Source: Apium graveolens
Taxonomy: Eukaryota > Streptophyta > Magnoliopsida > Apiales > Apiaceae
NCBI RefSeq assembly: GCF_009905375.1
Contig: NC_133648.1
Location: forward strand, 21,879,884-21,943,883
Length of the DNA: 64,000 nt
Direction of reading: 5' to 3'
The notes under the pieces are model-generated. The model saw only the letters and a program-made list of their open reading frames with translations. It searched no databases and was not told the DNA's origin. Shown piece after piece: positions 54,504-64,000 of the stretch. Position numbers and translations under genes: made by a program. The stretch's first letter is position 1. Each line of letters begins with the position of its first letter.

Positions 54504-55468
54504 ATGCCTCCTAGAAGAAATACCCACACCAACACCCAGAATGAAGAAACCAACAATAACAACAACAACAATAACAACCAAGATGATACAAACTAGAATG
54601 TGAACCCATAACCCATAGATCTAGCAATAGCCCAGATTCTCCAAATCTTGGCCCAACAAATAGTTCACCTCGCACAATAACAGCAAAGACAGACCAACCC
54701 CCAGGTAACTTTCAAAACTTTTTAGGCAGTAAACCCACCAGAATTCAAGGGTTCCTTAGAGCTGATTGAAGCAAATGTTTGGTTAAAGGAGATAGAGAAG
54801 GCATTTGCCTTAGTGAAAGTAAAGGAAGAACAGAACGTTGAGTTTGCAAGTTATTATTTGAAGAATGAGGCCACCTATTGGTGGGAGATGGTGAAGACAT
54901 TGGAAGGTACATATTTTATTACTTGGGAGAGGTTTAAGGAATTGTTTTTAGAAAAGTATTTTCCCCAATTTGTTCAGGACCAGATGGAGTTGAAGTTTTT
55001 AGAGTTAAAGCAAGGAAATATGTCGGTGGCAGATTATGAAAGCAAGTTTGAAGAATTGTCAAGGTATAAGCCGTCATATGTGGATACCGACAGGAAGAAA
55101 GCTAAGAGATTCCAGCAAGGTTTGAAGCCATGGATCAGAGGGAAGGTAGCCATTTTTGAATTGGATACATATGCAGGAGTTGTACAGAAGGCCATGATCG
55201 CAGAGACAGAGAGCGAGATGTCATAGAAGGAGAAAGAAAGCAAGAAAAGGAAATTTAAAGGAAATGAAGGTCAGTCATAACCAGGGAAGTTTCCAAACTT
55301 TAAGAAGGGCAAGTTTCAGCCAGGGAGAAATTTTAATTTCAAAAGACAAAATGCAGGCGACGGAAGCCAGGGCAACCGTCCAGCCAATGTGAATCAGCCG
55401 AATCAGTTGAGATTAACTTTTCCAGATTGTCAGGTATGTGGGAAGAAACATGGAGGAGTTTGTAAAAG
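54504..55468 (+). pseudogene. G3 gag
   Basis: ATG 54504 (MPPRRNTHTNTQNEETNNNN), an Asn run, then a stretch with five stops before EFKGSLELIEANVWLKEIEK. Open from 54813 to 55226: YYLKNEATYWWEMVKTLEGT, RFKELFLEKYFPQFVQDQME, LKFLELKQGNMSVADYESKF, AKRFQQGLKPWIRGKVAIFE. After stops at 55224-55226 and 55278-55280 a basic linker and the first knuckle-like CQVCGKKHGGVC follow. Most stops are Gln codons turned to TAA/TAG. The frame shifts near 55455 into the protease frame. Confidence 0.85.
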
Positions 55469-56092
55469 TTGAATGTGGTTTGTTTCAAGTGCAATCAGAA
55501 AGAGCACTATTCAAGGGAGTGCCGAAATCAGCCAATAAAAGAGCCAGCAAATAAGGATCAGCCTATTCGAAATCCAGCAGTTAAGGTTCCAGCTATTGGA
55601 TTTACATGCATCAAATGTAGGAAGCCAGGATATATAGCAAGGGATTGCAAGACACCAGCCCCAGTCAGTAATGCATTGAGGATTATGGGATCTACCCCTG
55701 CAGTGAACGAGACTCCAAAGGCTAGAGTTTTTGATATGTCTATGAAGGACGCTATTCAGGATACTGATGTCGTGGCAGGTATGCTTAATGTGAATTCTTT
55801 ATGTGCCAAAGTGTTAATAGATTCGGGAGCAACTCGATCGTTTGTTTCACAAGAGTTTGTTAGTAAGTTAAATTGTCCAATTGAGTGTTTAAATGAAATA
55901 ATGACTGTGGAATTAGCAAATCAAGAACGTGTATCTGTTAATCAAGTTTATGGGAATTGTGAGATTGAGATTTCTGGTAGTAGGTTTTGTGTAGATTTGA
56001 TACCATTTAAGTTAGGAGAATTTGACGTTATCCTAGGAATGGATTGGTTATCTAAGCACGATGCCCAGATAGATTGTTAAAATAAGAAGGTA
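55469..56092 (+). pseudogene. G3 zinc knuckles and protease
   Basis: CFKCNQKEHYSREC (intact CX2CX4HX4C) and CIKCRKPGYIARDC, where the His is Tyr; then RVFDMSMKDAIQDTDVVAGM and the protease active site KVLIDSGATRSFVSQEFVSK (about 55808-55867), KLGEFDVILGMDWLSKHDAQ. Aspartic protease of the gypsy type with the catalytic DSG intact. 203 codons open, stop at 56078-56080. Confidence 0.9.
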
Positions 56093-56669
56093 ATGATGAA
56101 GACGCCAGATAAAAGGATAGTAACGTTCAAGGGCCAGAAGCAAGTAAAGAAGTTCTTAACAATGATTCAAGCCAAGAAGTTACTACGGCAAGGATGCGAG
56201 CATTTCGTGGCATATGTGATTGACAGAAGTCAGGAGCCAGCAAAACTTGAAGATATTCTAGTCGTCAATGAATTTCCAGACGTGTTTCCCGATGAGTTAC
56301 CAGGACTTCCTCCAGACAGAGAAATTAAGTTTGCAATCGACTTAGCACCTGGAACGGAACCAGTATCCAAGGCCCCGTACAGATGGCGCCCGTTGAAATG
56401 AATGAGCTAGCGAAGCAATTGCAAGAGTTATTAGAGAAAGGAGTAATCAGACCCAGTGTATCCCCGTGGGGTGCACCAGTATTGTTTGTCAAGAAGAAGA
56501 CGGAAGCATGAGACTGTGCATCAACTATAGGGAACTCAATAAGCTTACAATCAAGAACAAGTATCCGTTACCCAGAATTGACGATCTATTTGACCAATTG
56601 AAGGGAGCCAAGTACTTCTCCAAGATTGACTTAAGATCGGGATATCATCAACTAAAGATTAAGCCAGAG
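56093..56669 (+). pseudogene. G3 reverse transcriptase, N-terminal part
   Basis: [39 protein letters not shown], a frameshift near 56398, [33 protein letters not shown], another shift near 56505, then [40 protein letters not shown] and [13 protein letters not shown]. Motifs of gypsy RT fingers and palm; the catalytic DD lies beyond the break. At 56669 the frame meets TGTAACATCC of G4; candidate target CAGAG (56665-56669). Confidence 0.9.
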
Positions 56670-59600
56670 TGTAACATCCGGGATATCTCGTGTAATTATT
56701 TTTATCAATAAATAATTTTTAATATGTGATTTTTGGTGAATTATCTGATGATTGGTGTGAATATATGAATGCTTATATATGATACAGTATAAGTTTGCTA
56801 ATTTTATTATGACAAGAATAAAATATAGATAATTACGGTATTTTCTGGTAATTTTTGGACTGTTATATGATTTTATACTGATTTATGAATTTATTAATTA
56901 TTTTCTGAAAAATTACAAAATTATTTTATAAAGCCGGGAACCGTCCGACTTCAACCGTTTTTACGTTTTTACAACCCGAAACTCTTCCGAAACCTCCTTC
57001 CTAACCTAATCTGGTAATTCCGGACATTTTCCGTATTTTGACTTTTTCAATCCGGATTATGGTTTGACCCTTGCGTGGCCCGGCGCAAGATTTTCGATAC
57101 GATAATCATTTCGGTGAATCAACAAAAACCCTATTCTCAAAGGACGGGATAATATTACGTTATTTTCTTCTAAAGTATTTTATAAGAAGCCCGGTTTGGA
57201 TAATTATCCAGTACGGGTATCAAATCGGATCGTTTTTGCAGTTACTTAGCTGCTAAGTAACAAATTTAACGATCCGAAACGATCCAAAATGAACCAATAT
57301 TCCAAAAATATATATAGCCTATTTATTATTTCATTGTATTCGTTTATTCATTTGCAACCAGTGCAAATACGATAAATACAGAGAAAAACCCTAGAAACCG
57401 ATACGTTCTTGAGAATCAAACGTATGAACGAAGGCGTTATCGAACTCCAATTTAGGCGTACAGCATATCAAAACGAAGCTCTCGAAAAGTACTTTCATAA
57501 ACAATCATCCGTTTTTATGCAGAAATCAAGGTATTTTTGTGATTTAATTATTTTAATTTGAATTAATTATGGATTAAATTAAGAATTTTTGTTCTTGATG
57601 TTGTTGATATGATCTGATGGCATAATCATGTAGATAATTTTCTCCTGATTAATTTGGTATATTATATGTCAAAAATAGAGGTCAATAACATGGTGAAAAT
57701 GGGGTTTGATTATGTAAAATTTCGAATTAGGGATTTTGTTCTTGAATACTTCTGATCGAATTTGGGCGTTTTTATTTGGTTAAACCTGAGTAGGATTTGA
57801 TGCTGCCATAACGTTTGTTTTGTTGTGAGGATTCAGAATATGTGGTCAAAATAATTATTGGAGTTAAATCGGAGCCTCGCCGGAGTTAAAGAACTCGGCG
57901 GCGGCGTGTTTTTGCAACGAGATTTCCGGCCAAACGGCCGCCCCTTTGATCGATTCATCACCAAAGGGGATTCAGGATGTTTACCTCTGTTGATCTGCTC
58001 AGTTTCACGCCGTTCTGGGTGGTTTGGGGCTGCCGCCGATGGCGGCGGCCATGGCTGTCGATGGCGGGGGTTGAAGGTGGTGGTGAAACTTTAGTTTCAT
58101 CACCCACCTTTCACCTAATTTACATTTCAGTCCCTCCCTTTTAAAACTATTTCAAAAACAATACTATGTTATTTTTAAAAATCAGAAATTGGTTAGTTAA
58201 TTATTTTAAATTCAGAAAATTATTTTAATTATTCATATATTCAAAAATAAATCGAAATTATTTTGTTAATTAATTTTAATTAGTTTTTAATTATTTTAAT
58301 TAATCAATTAATTTATAATTAATTGATTAATTAATTTAATTAATTATTAATTAATTTTAATTAATTGAATAATTAGATTTAATTATTTAAATTGATTTAA
58401 AAATTCCGAAAAAAATAGTTTCGCGCTTCAAAATATTATTTAAAATTATTTTTAAGGCTTGATAATTATTATAAAATTATTTTAAAGCCAAATTCAGATG
58501 TTCGAACCCTATTATTTAATTATAAAATGATTCGGAGTCCAATTTTAATTCCGAAAAATGTTCAAAAATTCGTAATAAATATCTGGAAAATCATTTTGAC
58601 CTCAAATATTCTTTGAAAAATTATTTTGATCGAATACCTTACGTGTTATGTGCTACGTGTTCACTGATTGATGCGTTATATGCCTATGTGGTTACAGTTT
58701 GACTGTTTTAGTCATAACTTTTAATCCGTAAATCGGATTTGGTAAAACGAAGGGTAGATAAAAGCTTATGACGTCTATGTGACGATTAGAATAATATGAG
58801 TATGAATAATTGATAGATACTTGTGATGCCTAGCAGAGGCAGCAAGGCATAGAAAAGGGAATCAGTGATCCATAAATAGAATCAAAGTGTAGAAAGAGAA
58901 GAAAATTGATTGATAAATAGAAGCAAAGCCTAGAAAGAGAAGAAAAGTGGTTGACGAATAAAACTGTTAGATGAGTACAAGTAAAGTGGAAATCGTCGGT
59001 GATAAGGCAAGTACTTCTGAACTTCTCTTCAAGATATACTGCGAATACTTTCGATCTGTTTTCATAACATGTCGCTATTATTCAAAATAATTCATGTTCT
59101 ATATTACAAGTGCTTTAAACTATTTAGCCTTGAACCCTGATTCTTATTGATCTTGAGCCATAAGCCTTATTCTTCATAAACCGTTGATTGTTGAATTCCC
59201 AGATACGAGCCATACACATACGATACTACTCCACAAATATATATCTACCACATACTGATTCTGATATTGAATTTCTTAACATACCAACCCTTATCCCTTG
59301 TTTAACAGAAGACCAATTCTTGGAACCCTTAAACCCTTGGTCTTCTACTTTCTGATTCTTTCTTTGATTGAAAGCCAATCTTTTTGAATTCCTTGTTATA
59401 CCGACATAGTATTGTGAATAACCCTATGCTTCAAGATAAATGTTGTTTATGATTCAGCTTATTGATTTACATTGGTTATCATATTGAATTGTTTTAGAAT
59501 TGGATGGTTTTAAAAATGTGGACCAGATTTGTGGTCAGACCAGATTCGTGGTCATAATAGGCCAATACGTGCCTTGGATCCAGAATATAGAGCAAAGCTG

Positions 59601-60146
59601 GGAGCCTTGCTCGGGGTAGTGCGTGACTGATCAGCAGCCTAACCTTGGTTTTTAAAATGAAAAGTAAATATCCAATTCTAATCATTGCTTATTCAGAAAC
59701 TTGATTCTTCTGAATCATTTCAATTGGTAATTGTTTAACCTCAATTGCTGCTATGATTACTTGCTGAGCTAGTAAGCTCACTCTTGCAAAAATTTTTTAT
59801 GTTTTCAACAGTTGAAGAAGAAAGTGTTGGTAACAAGGATTCCCTGTCCAGTGCGTGAGCTAGGATTTCCGTTTAAGTTGGATCGAGCTAGCAGGAGTTC
59901 TATATTATAGACGAGTGGTGTAAGATTGTAAGTACGATATCATTAATAATTATAAGTTGAACTAGTTGGGTTTTGGTACGATGTAATAAAGGGTAAGGTT
60001 GTGCATTGTTTTCATACTTTAAACTGATTGTGATCCGTGGTTGTGTGCTGAAGGGTCTTTTCATATAATACTTTATATACATGTTTAAATATTGTGGTGC
60101 TTGTTATGAGCCCCAAACTTCTGACCCGGGTTTGGAGGGCGTCACA
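56670..60146 (+). repeat. 5' LTR of G4 (3477 bp)
   Basis: TGTAACATCCGGGATATCTC ... TTTGGAGGGCGTCACA. Same lay-out as the G3 LTR: GC-rich patch (57860-58100, with GGCGGCGGCC), then TTAATTAA-rich DNA (58150-58400), the words CTTTTAATCCGTAAATCGGA, AACTTCTCTTCAAGATATAC and GACCAGATTYGTGGTCAGAC at matching places. Open frames at 57071, 57858, 59494 and 59900 are LTR sequence. Confidence 0.85.
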
Positions 60147-60149
60147 GGT

Positions 60150-60161
60150 TGGTATCAGAGC
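60150..60161 (+). other. Primer binding site of G4
   Basis: TGGTATCAGAGC, exact, followed by TACAGGTTATAAGTCACTGA as in G3 (53370 on). Its presence after this LTR shows that this is a 5' LTR and not the 3' LTR of G3. Confidence 0.9.
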
Positions 60162-60338
60162 TACAGGTTATAAGTCACTGAAACAAGCCTAGATTGTCGG
60201 GAATGGATAGAGAATAGGGATTAGGAAATAGAAAGATAGAACATCGAGAGGTTGAGTGCGATCAAATAGTAGGTTTTAGTGGGATCCGTGATGAAATTCG
60301 ACATCCTTATCTAGTGACGTGATTTTCAGAAGACGACG

Positions 60339-60860
60339 ATGGAAGATTCTTTTATCCCTGGATCGTCTGATCATTCAGAGCCTTTATTTGGAAGACTATC
60401 ATCTGATTCACGCCTTGCTCGTCCACCAGTATTCGCCATGTCACCTCCTGTTGAGACGGTTGCACCTTTTCATATTATTATCTCATCCCCTGATGCGAGG
60501 CTATCTATTCGAGAATTTCCCTACACGTTGATTCTAGTTTTATTGGATATTCAGTTGTGTGCACATCTTTTCTGTCTACTCTACATTCTGTTCTATAACA
60601 TCCGTTCAAAACTCGTCTTATGGAATAACAAAACCCAGAAGGATGGATTCGAAAGCTATAACATATGGTGAATACAAGAGATATTAAGAAATGTTAGAAG
60701 AACTTAGAGTGAGGATACGTGTGTTTCAGAAGATAGCCGCTACCAGGTTATAGAAAGCTACTAATGGGTATGCCACCCACGATTATCTTATGGAATGAGC
60801 TAGATGATTCTTTAAATAAATTTGAGAGGATTGGAAATCGAGAGTTTTCTTGAAATTAGA
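60339..60860 (+). pseudogene. G4 extra ORF upstream of gag, decayed
   Basis: ATG 60339 (MEDSFIPGSSDHSEPLFGRL) is clearly related to the G3 start MADSFIPIPADHSEPLVGVP and lies at the same distance from the primer site. Further similar words appear with frameshifts (PPVFAMSPPVE; around 60650-60860 'ESYNIW', 'EELRVRI' and a 'WDEDSFLKLD'-like end). No complete frame. Confidence 0.6.
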
Positions 60861-63700
60861 TGATGATGTGATGACCAAACATGATACGTATAGAAGTAAT
60901 GTGATATAAATTGACTTTGTGTTATAAACTAAATCTGATGATTAATGGATAGATTTTGTATACTTAGTAACCGTAAGAGATGAGGACAGGAATGTTAATA
61001 GTATGAAAGCATAGAAGTGAAGTTACGAATAAGATAGTATGCAACGGTAACGGGAGTTTTGTTGACCAATGAGGGCAAAATAGACCCAATAAGGGGTAGA
61101 AGATATATGGAAAGGAATGGGCTCTTATATGATTATTTTCTTAATTGGATTCCTTGTGATAGTTGAGAAGGTTGACAACCAACTCATATAGTAATGACGA
61201 CCATGTGTATGATTTTCAAAATTTTAAACCAGTTTTCCAAAGAGATTTTCTTCACAGAATTTTTCTAAAATTCCTTGAAATAAAATAAGTTTTAAAAACT
61301 TGGTTGTCCAAGTACTACTTGAGTTTCTTGTTCGATTCAGAATATCCAGATGAATACTGGTTTTAGAAATTAGTATGGTTCGTTTAGAAGGACAAGTAGA
61401 CCCGCTATTACAGAGAAACTGTTGAGATGATTAGAGCACGAGGAATATGTCAATTCACGAGAAGCTGAGTACGAGCAAAGAAGATTAAGGTAATCTCTAG
61501 ACCTTCTAAAGGGAAAACGTTATTAGGAAAAGGAGACGACAAGTTGAACGATTAGCAGCATAAGCGAAATTTGAAGATATGAGCATAAATCTCGTACGAT
61601 TGCAAATAGAATCGTATACAAATATGGAAGCATGATGCTAAAGATACAAGACCTAGTAAGTGGGAAATTATTTTAATAATCGATTCAAGAAAGCATTTCT
61701 GAGAACTTTCTAAAGTTGATATACGACTTGGCATGGGATCTATTGATCGGAAAAGCGTTGAAGCTGTAAATAAATAAAATGCGAATGAAGACCAATGATA
61801 TCATTCTTTCTTACCATTCTTATAAATCTCGAGTAAAGTATGAACTTCTTTCATGATCAAATTTATAAGGTGATTGTTGAATCCCTTTCAAATCATTCCT
61901 TCTTCAAAACATTATTTCCTAATTGGGACAAGCAGTGTTATGGTGTGACGATTTATCGAAATGACAAAAAGTCTGGTGGGACGCCACCTAATCATGTGCT
62001 ATGTGCCATATGGTATAAAAGACTGGCCATCTTGAGTACTAATATGGTTGTCTCATTCCTATTCAAATCATTATTCATTCTTTCTTTTTAAATCCTGATT
62101 TGTTGATTCATGAATTCCTCCGATTGTTTCCTTGTACTCTTGTTCCTTACATAAAATTTTCAATCAGAAATATATACACAAATTCCTTCTTGTGTATGGT
62201 CTACTTTTTGAATATTTTAAAAAGGAAACGAAATGAACCCGTGTAGCAGACGGAGTTACGTAACAAGTGTGGATAATTGCAAGCCGATGAATGGTGGACA
62301 TTTACGTGCAGAGAAGAATCATTATGCTAATAATGGGATTGCTGCGAGGATATTAAATCAAAGGCGGAAAATCAATATACATGATACGTTTCGAGTCTGA
62401 GATTTTGGCGTGAATTGGAGTAATTAACAAACCGTGTGAGGTAAATTAAATAGAGAGCTTTATTTAAAACATGAACTAGAAGAATTCTAGAATAATTTAT
62501 ATTTATACTCAGTATTGATATCCGGTTATAATCAGAAGATATGAAAAAGGATATGATTTCATCAGAATCGTTCGCTATAATCCTAGGTTGAACTAAAATA
62601 TGAATTGTACTTATTAACATTACATGAGAGAGTTAAATTGTGAGTTTAGAAAGTGGCAGTGGATTGGGACACATGGGGATTGATTGTTGGCTGTTTGATT
62701 GATTTTTAGTGTCGGCTTAAGTCCGACTGCTAGTCAATAATATAGAGGAGATGCTGCCCAAATTTTCAGATATTATCCTGCTTTTAAAGATAGAATGTAT
62801 ACTTTCGTATGTTATTAATATTCCTATGATACTCCAAATAATTGTGATCTTGGTTCTCGAGGGAGGTTGTTACATCCAATTCGACTATATATAATTGGTC
62901 TTTGATTTCATTTAGCTAGTCATTACTTGGTACAATTGATCAATTAAGTGGGTTAATTGGTTAATTTTATCAACTCATGGTCAGTTAGATGGAAATCGAT
63001 TCCAATTAGATTAATTCAAATTTTGATGTGACTTTCAAATCCGAAATCAAAACAATGAGGAATTGGGAAAAAGTAAGGACGCTAGTAGAATTCAGAAATT
63101 GCTGCAAATGTGTGAGTTTTTTTTACTTGGATAAGTATGCCCTTCATAATGGACAAGAAAAATAAAAAGTCATTTGTATGGAAAAGTGAGAAGAATATTT
63201 TCAAGAGCTAAAGATTTAAGATGAGGCAACGAGAAGAAAGGAAGAAGGGAGATGGAATAAAGTAGAAATTAATAACTACACCAGTATGGATTTCATTAGA
63301 CAGTCAGGGAGATTTTATCAGCTGCAACAAAGTTTTATCAAAGGATGCCTTATTTTTAAATTGTTTTGATAATCATACAATAAATGATTTGTCAAGTATT
63401 TCTGTTTTGGATTAAGTGTGAGATATAGTTTTAATTCAGTTTCCGCTTGATGTTGATACTTAGGTTGTTGTTAGATATCGGAAGTGGTATTAATATAGAT
63501 GATTGATGTTTACTTCAGAATGGGATGTTGTGAGCATCAAAGTTCGTATTAATATCTAATTGGATATGGCAGCAAAATGAGTATTAATGTCAAGAGTTCG
63601 GTTTTGAATAAGCTATGAGAATGAAGAACGGAGATAGGAAAGTTAGAGGAATCAAAAGGAGGATAAAGAAACTATATAAGATGTCAGGATATAGGTAAGA
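60861..63700 (+). other. G4 interior, unreadable gag-pol region
   Basis: About 2.8 kb. By position it should contain gag, protease and RT. No frame longer than about 80 codons and no motif I could trust. Minor frames at 61552, 61840, 62372 and 63590 are not supported. Confidence 0.35.
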
Positions 63701-64000
63701 TATGGGTAATATGAACGACAGCGAAGATGGCTGGAGTTGGGCAAGGACTATGACTGCACGATTAACTATCACCCAGGAAAAGCAAACGTAGTAATAGATG
63801 CATTAAATAGAATGGAAGGACTGAACGTGTTGACAGTGTCAGAAGAATTATAAAAAGGAATTTCAAAATTTGAAATTGGAAGCCTGAGTTTGCAAACCTA
63901 ACAATGCAAAGATGTATAGTATGACTTTTCAGCCGGAATTACTAGAAAAGGTAAAGAGACATCAATGGAAATAATAGATCAAGAAATTATCATTAGAAAA
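63700..64000 (+). pseudogene. G4 RNase H end and integrase linker
   Basis: Reads [40 protein letters not shown], a stop, then linker words SKFEI, YDFSAGI and, at the very end, QEIIIRK, parallel to G1 and G2 (RWLELIKDYDYEILYHSGKA). The sequence continues out of the window. Confidence 0.8.

Larger units (their letters stand above)
49912..56669 (+). mobile_element. Gypsy-G3, Tekay-like chromovirus, 5' part
   Basis: 5' LTR (49912-53353), primer site, extra ORF, gag, protease and the start of RT, broken at 56669 where the LTR of G4 begins inside the RT reading frame. Candidate target duplication at the left edge: GTACC (49907-49911). Internal order matches G1 in the opposite orientation. The remainder is outside the window. 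Confidence 0.85.
56670..64000 (+). mobile_element. Gypsy-G4, Tekay-like chromovirus, 5' part
   Basis: 5' LTR (56670-60146), primer site (60150-60161), decayed extra ORF, about 3 kb of unreadable gag-pol and, at the window end, recognisable RNase H. It continues past the window. It began in the RT of G3. Much more decayed internally than G3 although it must be the younger insertion; either it arrived already defective or G3 is also a late copy of a better template. Confidence 0.8.

Noticed and set aside
57858..58094. GC-rich 78-codon frame with good codon-like composition
   Set aside because: Lies in the G4 LTR; the G3 LTR has a comparable patch without this frame.
56670..60146. Reading G4's LTR as the 3' LTR of G3
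   Set aside because: It is followed by a primer binding site and another copy of the extra ORF start, no polypurine tract precedes it, and it begins inside the RT frame.

Overview
This is a plant nuclear window, and almost every base that can be assigned belongs to a retrotransposon. No intact host gene, rRNA, tRNA or CRISPR array was found. Evidence for a plant genome: Ty1/copia elements of the Sirevirus (SIRE/Maximus) type, with a tRNA-Met primer site, a G-rich polypurine tract ending in GGGGGAGA and an extra reading frame after pol; Ty3/gypsy chromoviruses of the Tekay/Del type with 3.3-4.4 kb LTRs and a C-terminal chromodomain; and a MuDR-type transposase relic. The style of the repeats recalls Apiaceae, but that is memory, not a search.

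Layout (letters are my own labels). 1-1358: 3' end of Copia-B1 (+). 1359-4125: Copia-H (-), a reverse transcriptase/RNase H relic next to a damaged LTR. 4126-7149: relic of a Mutator-like transposase (-), split by about 2 kb of AT-rich DNA. 7150-9332: unassigned sequence with a hairpin, a CT microsatellite and a 120/170-bp AT-rich tandem array. From 9333 on the elements sit inside one another: Copia-E (+, 9333-10611), fragment X (10612-10901), Copia-B2 (-, 10902-12789), Copia-C (-, 12790-13709 and 45223-45497), Gypsy-G1 (-, 13710-45222), Copia-A (+, 15909-35864) in the left LTR of G1, and Gypsy-G2 (-, 17986-30435) in the gag of A. Copia-D (-, from 45498) is also inside C, Gypsy-G3 (+, from 49912) is inside D, and Gypsy-G4 (+, 56670 to the window end) is inside the reverse transcriptase of G3.

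The nesting is supported by exact or near-exact 5-bp target duplications (A: AATTA; G2: ATTAT; G1: CTATT/CTATA) and by reading frames that resume across an insertion (C across G1; A across G2). All elements are defective. Most premature stops in A and G3 whose original codon can be inferred are Gln or Trp codons changed by C-to-T or G-to-A, as expected from decay of methylated DNA. G2 is the youngest-looking element, A is intermediate, and G3, G4 and the MULE are more worn.

Most interesting points: an additional reading frame between primer site and gag in the Tekay-like elements G1, G3 and G4; a large additional frame after pol in the Sirevirus-like elements; a 241-bp insert with 170-bp periodicity in the integrase of A that looks like captured satellite DNA; 'CGACGGATGAT' minisatellites in LTRs of at least two copia families; and a scrambled internal order in G2 despite intact target duplications.
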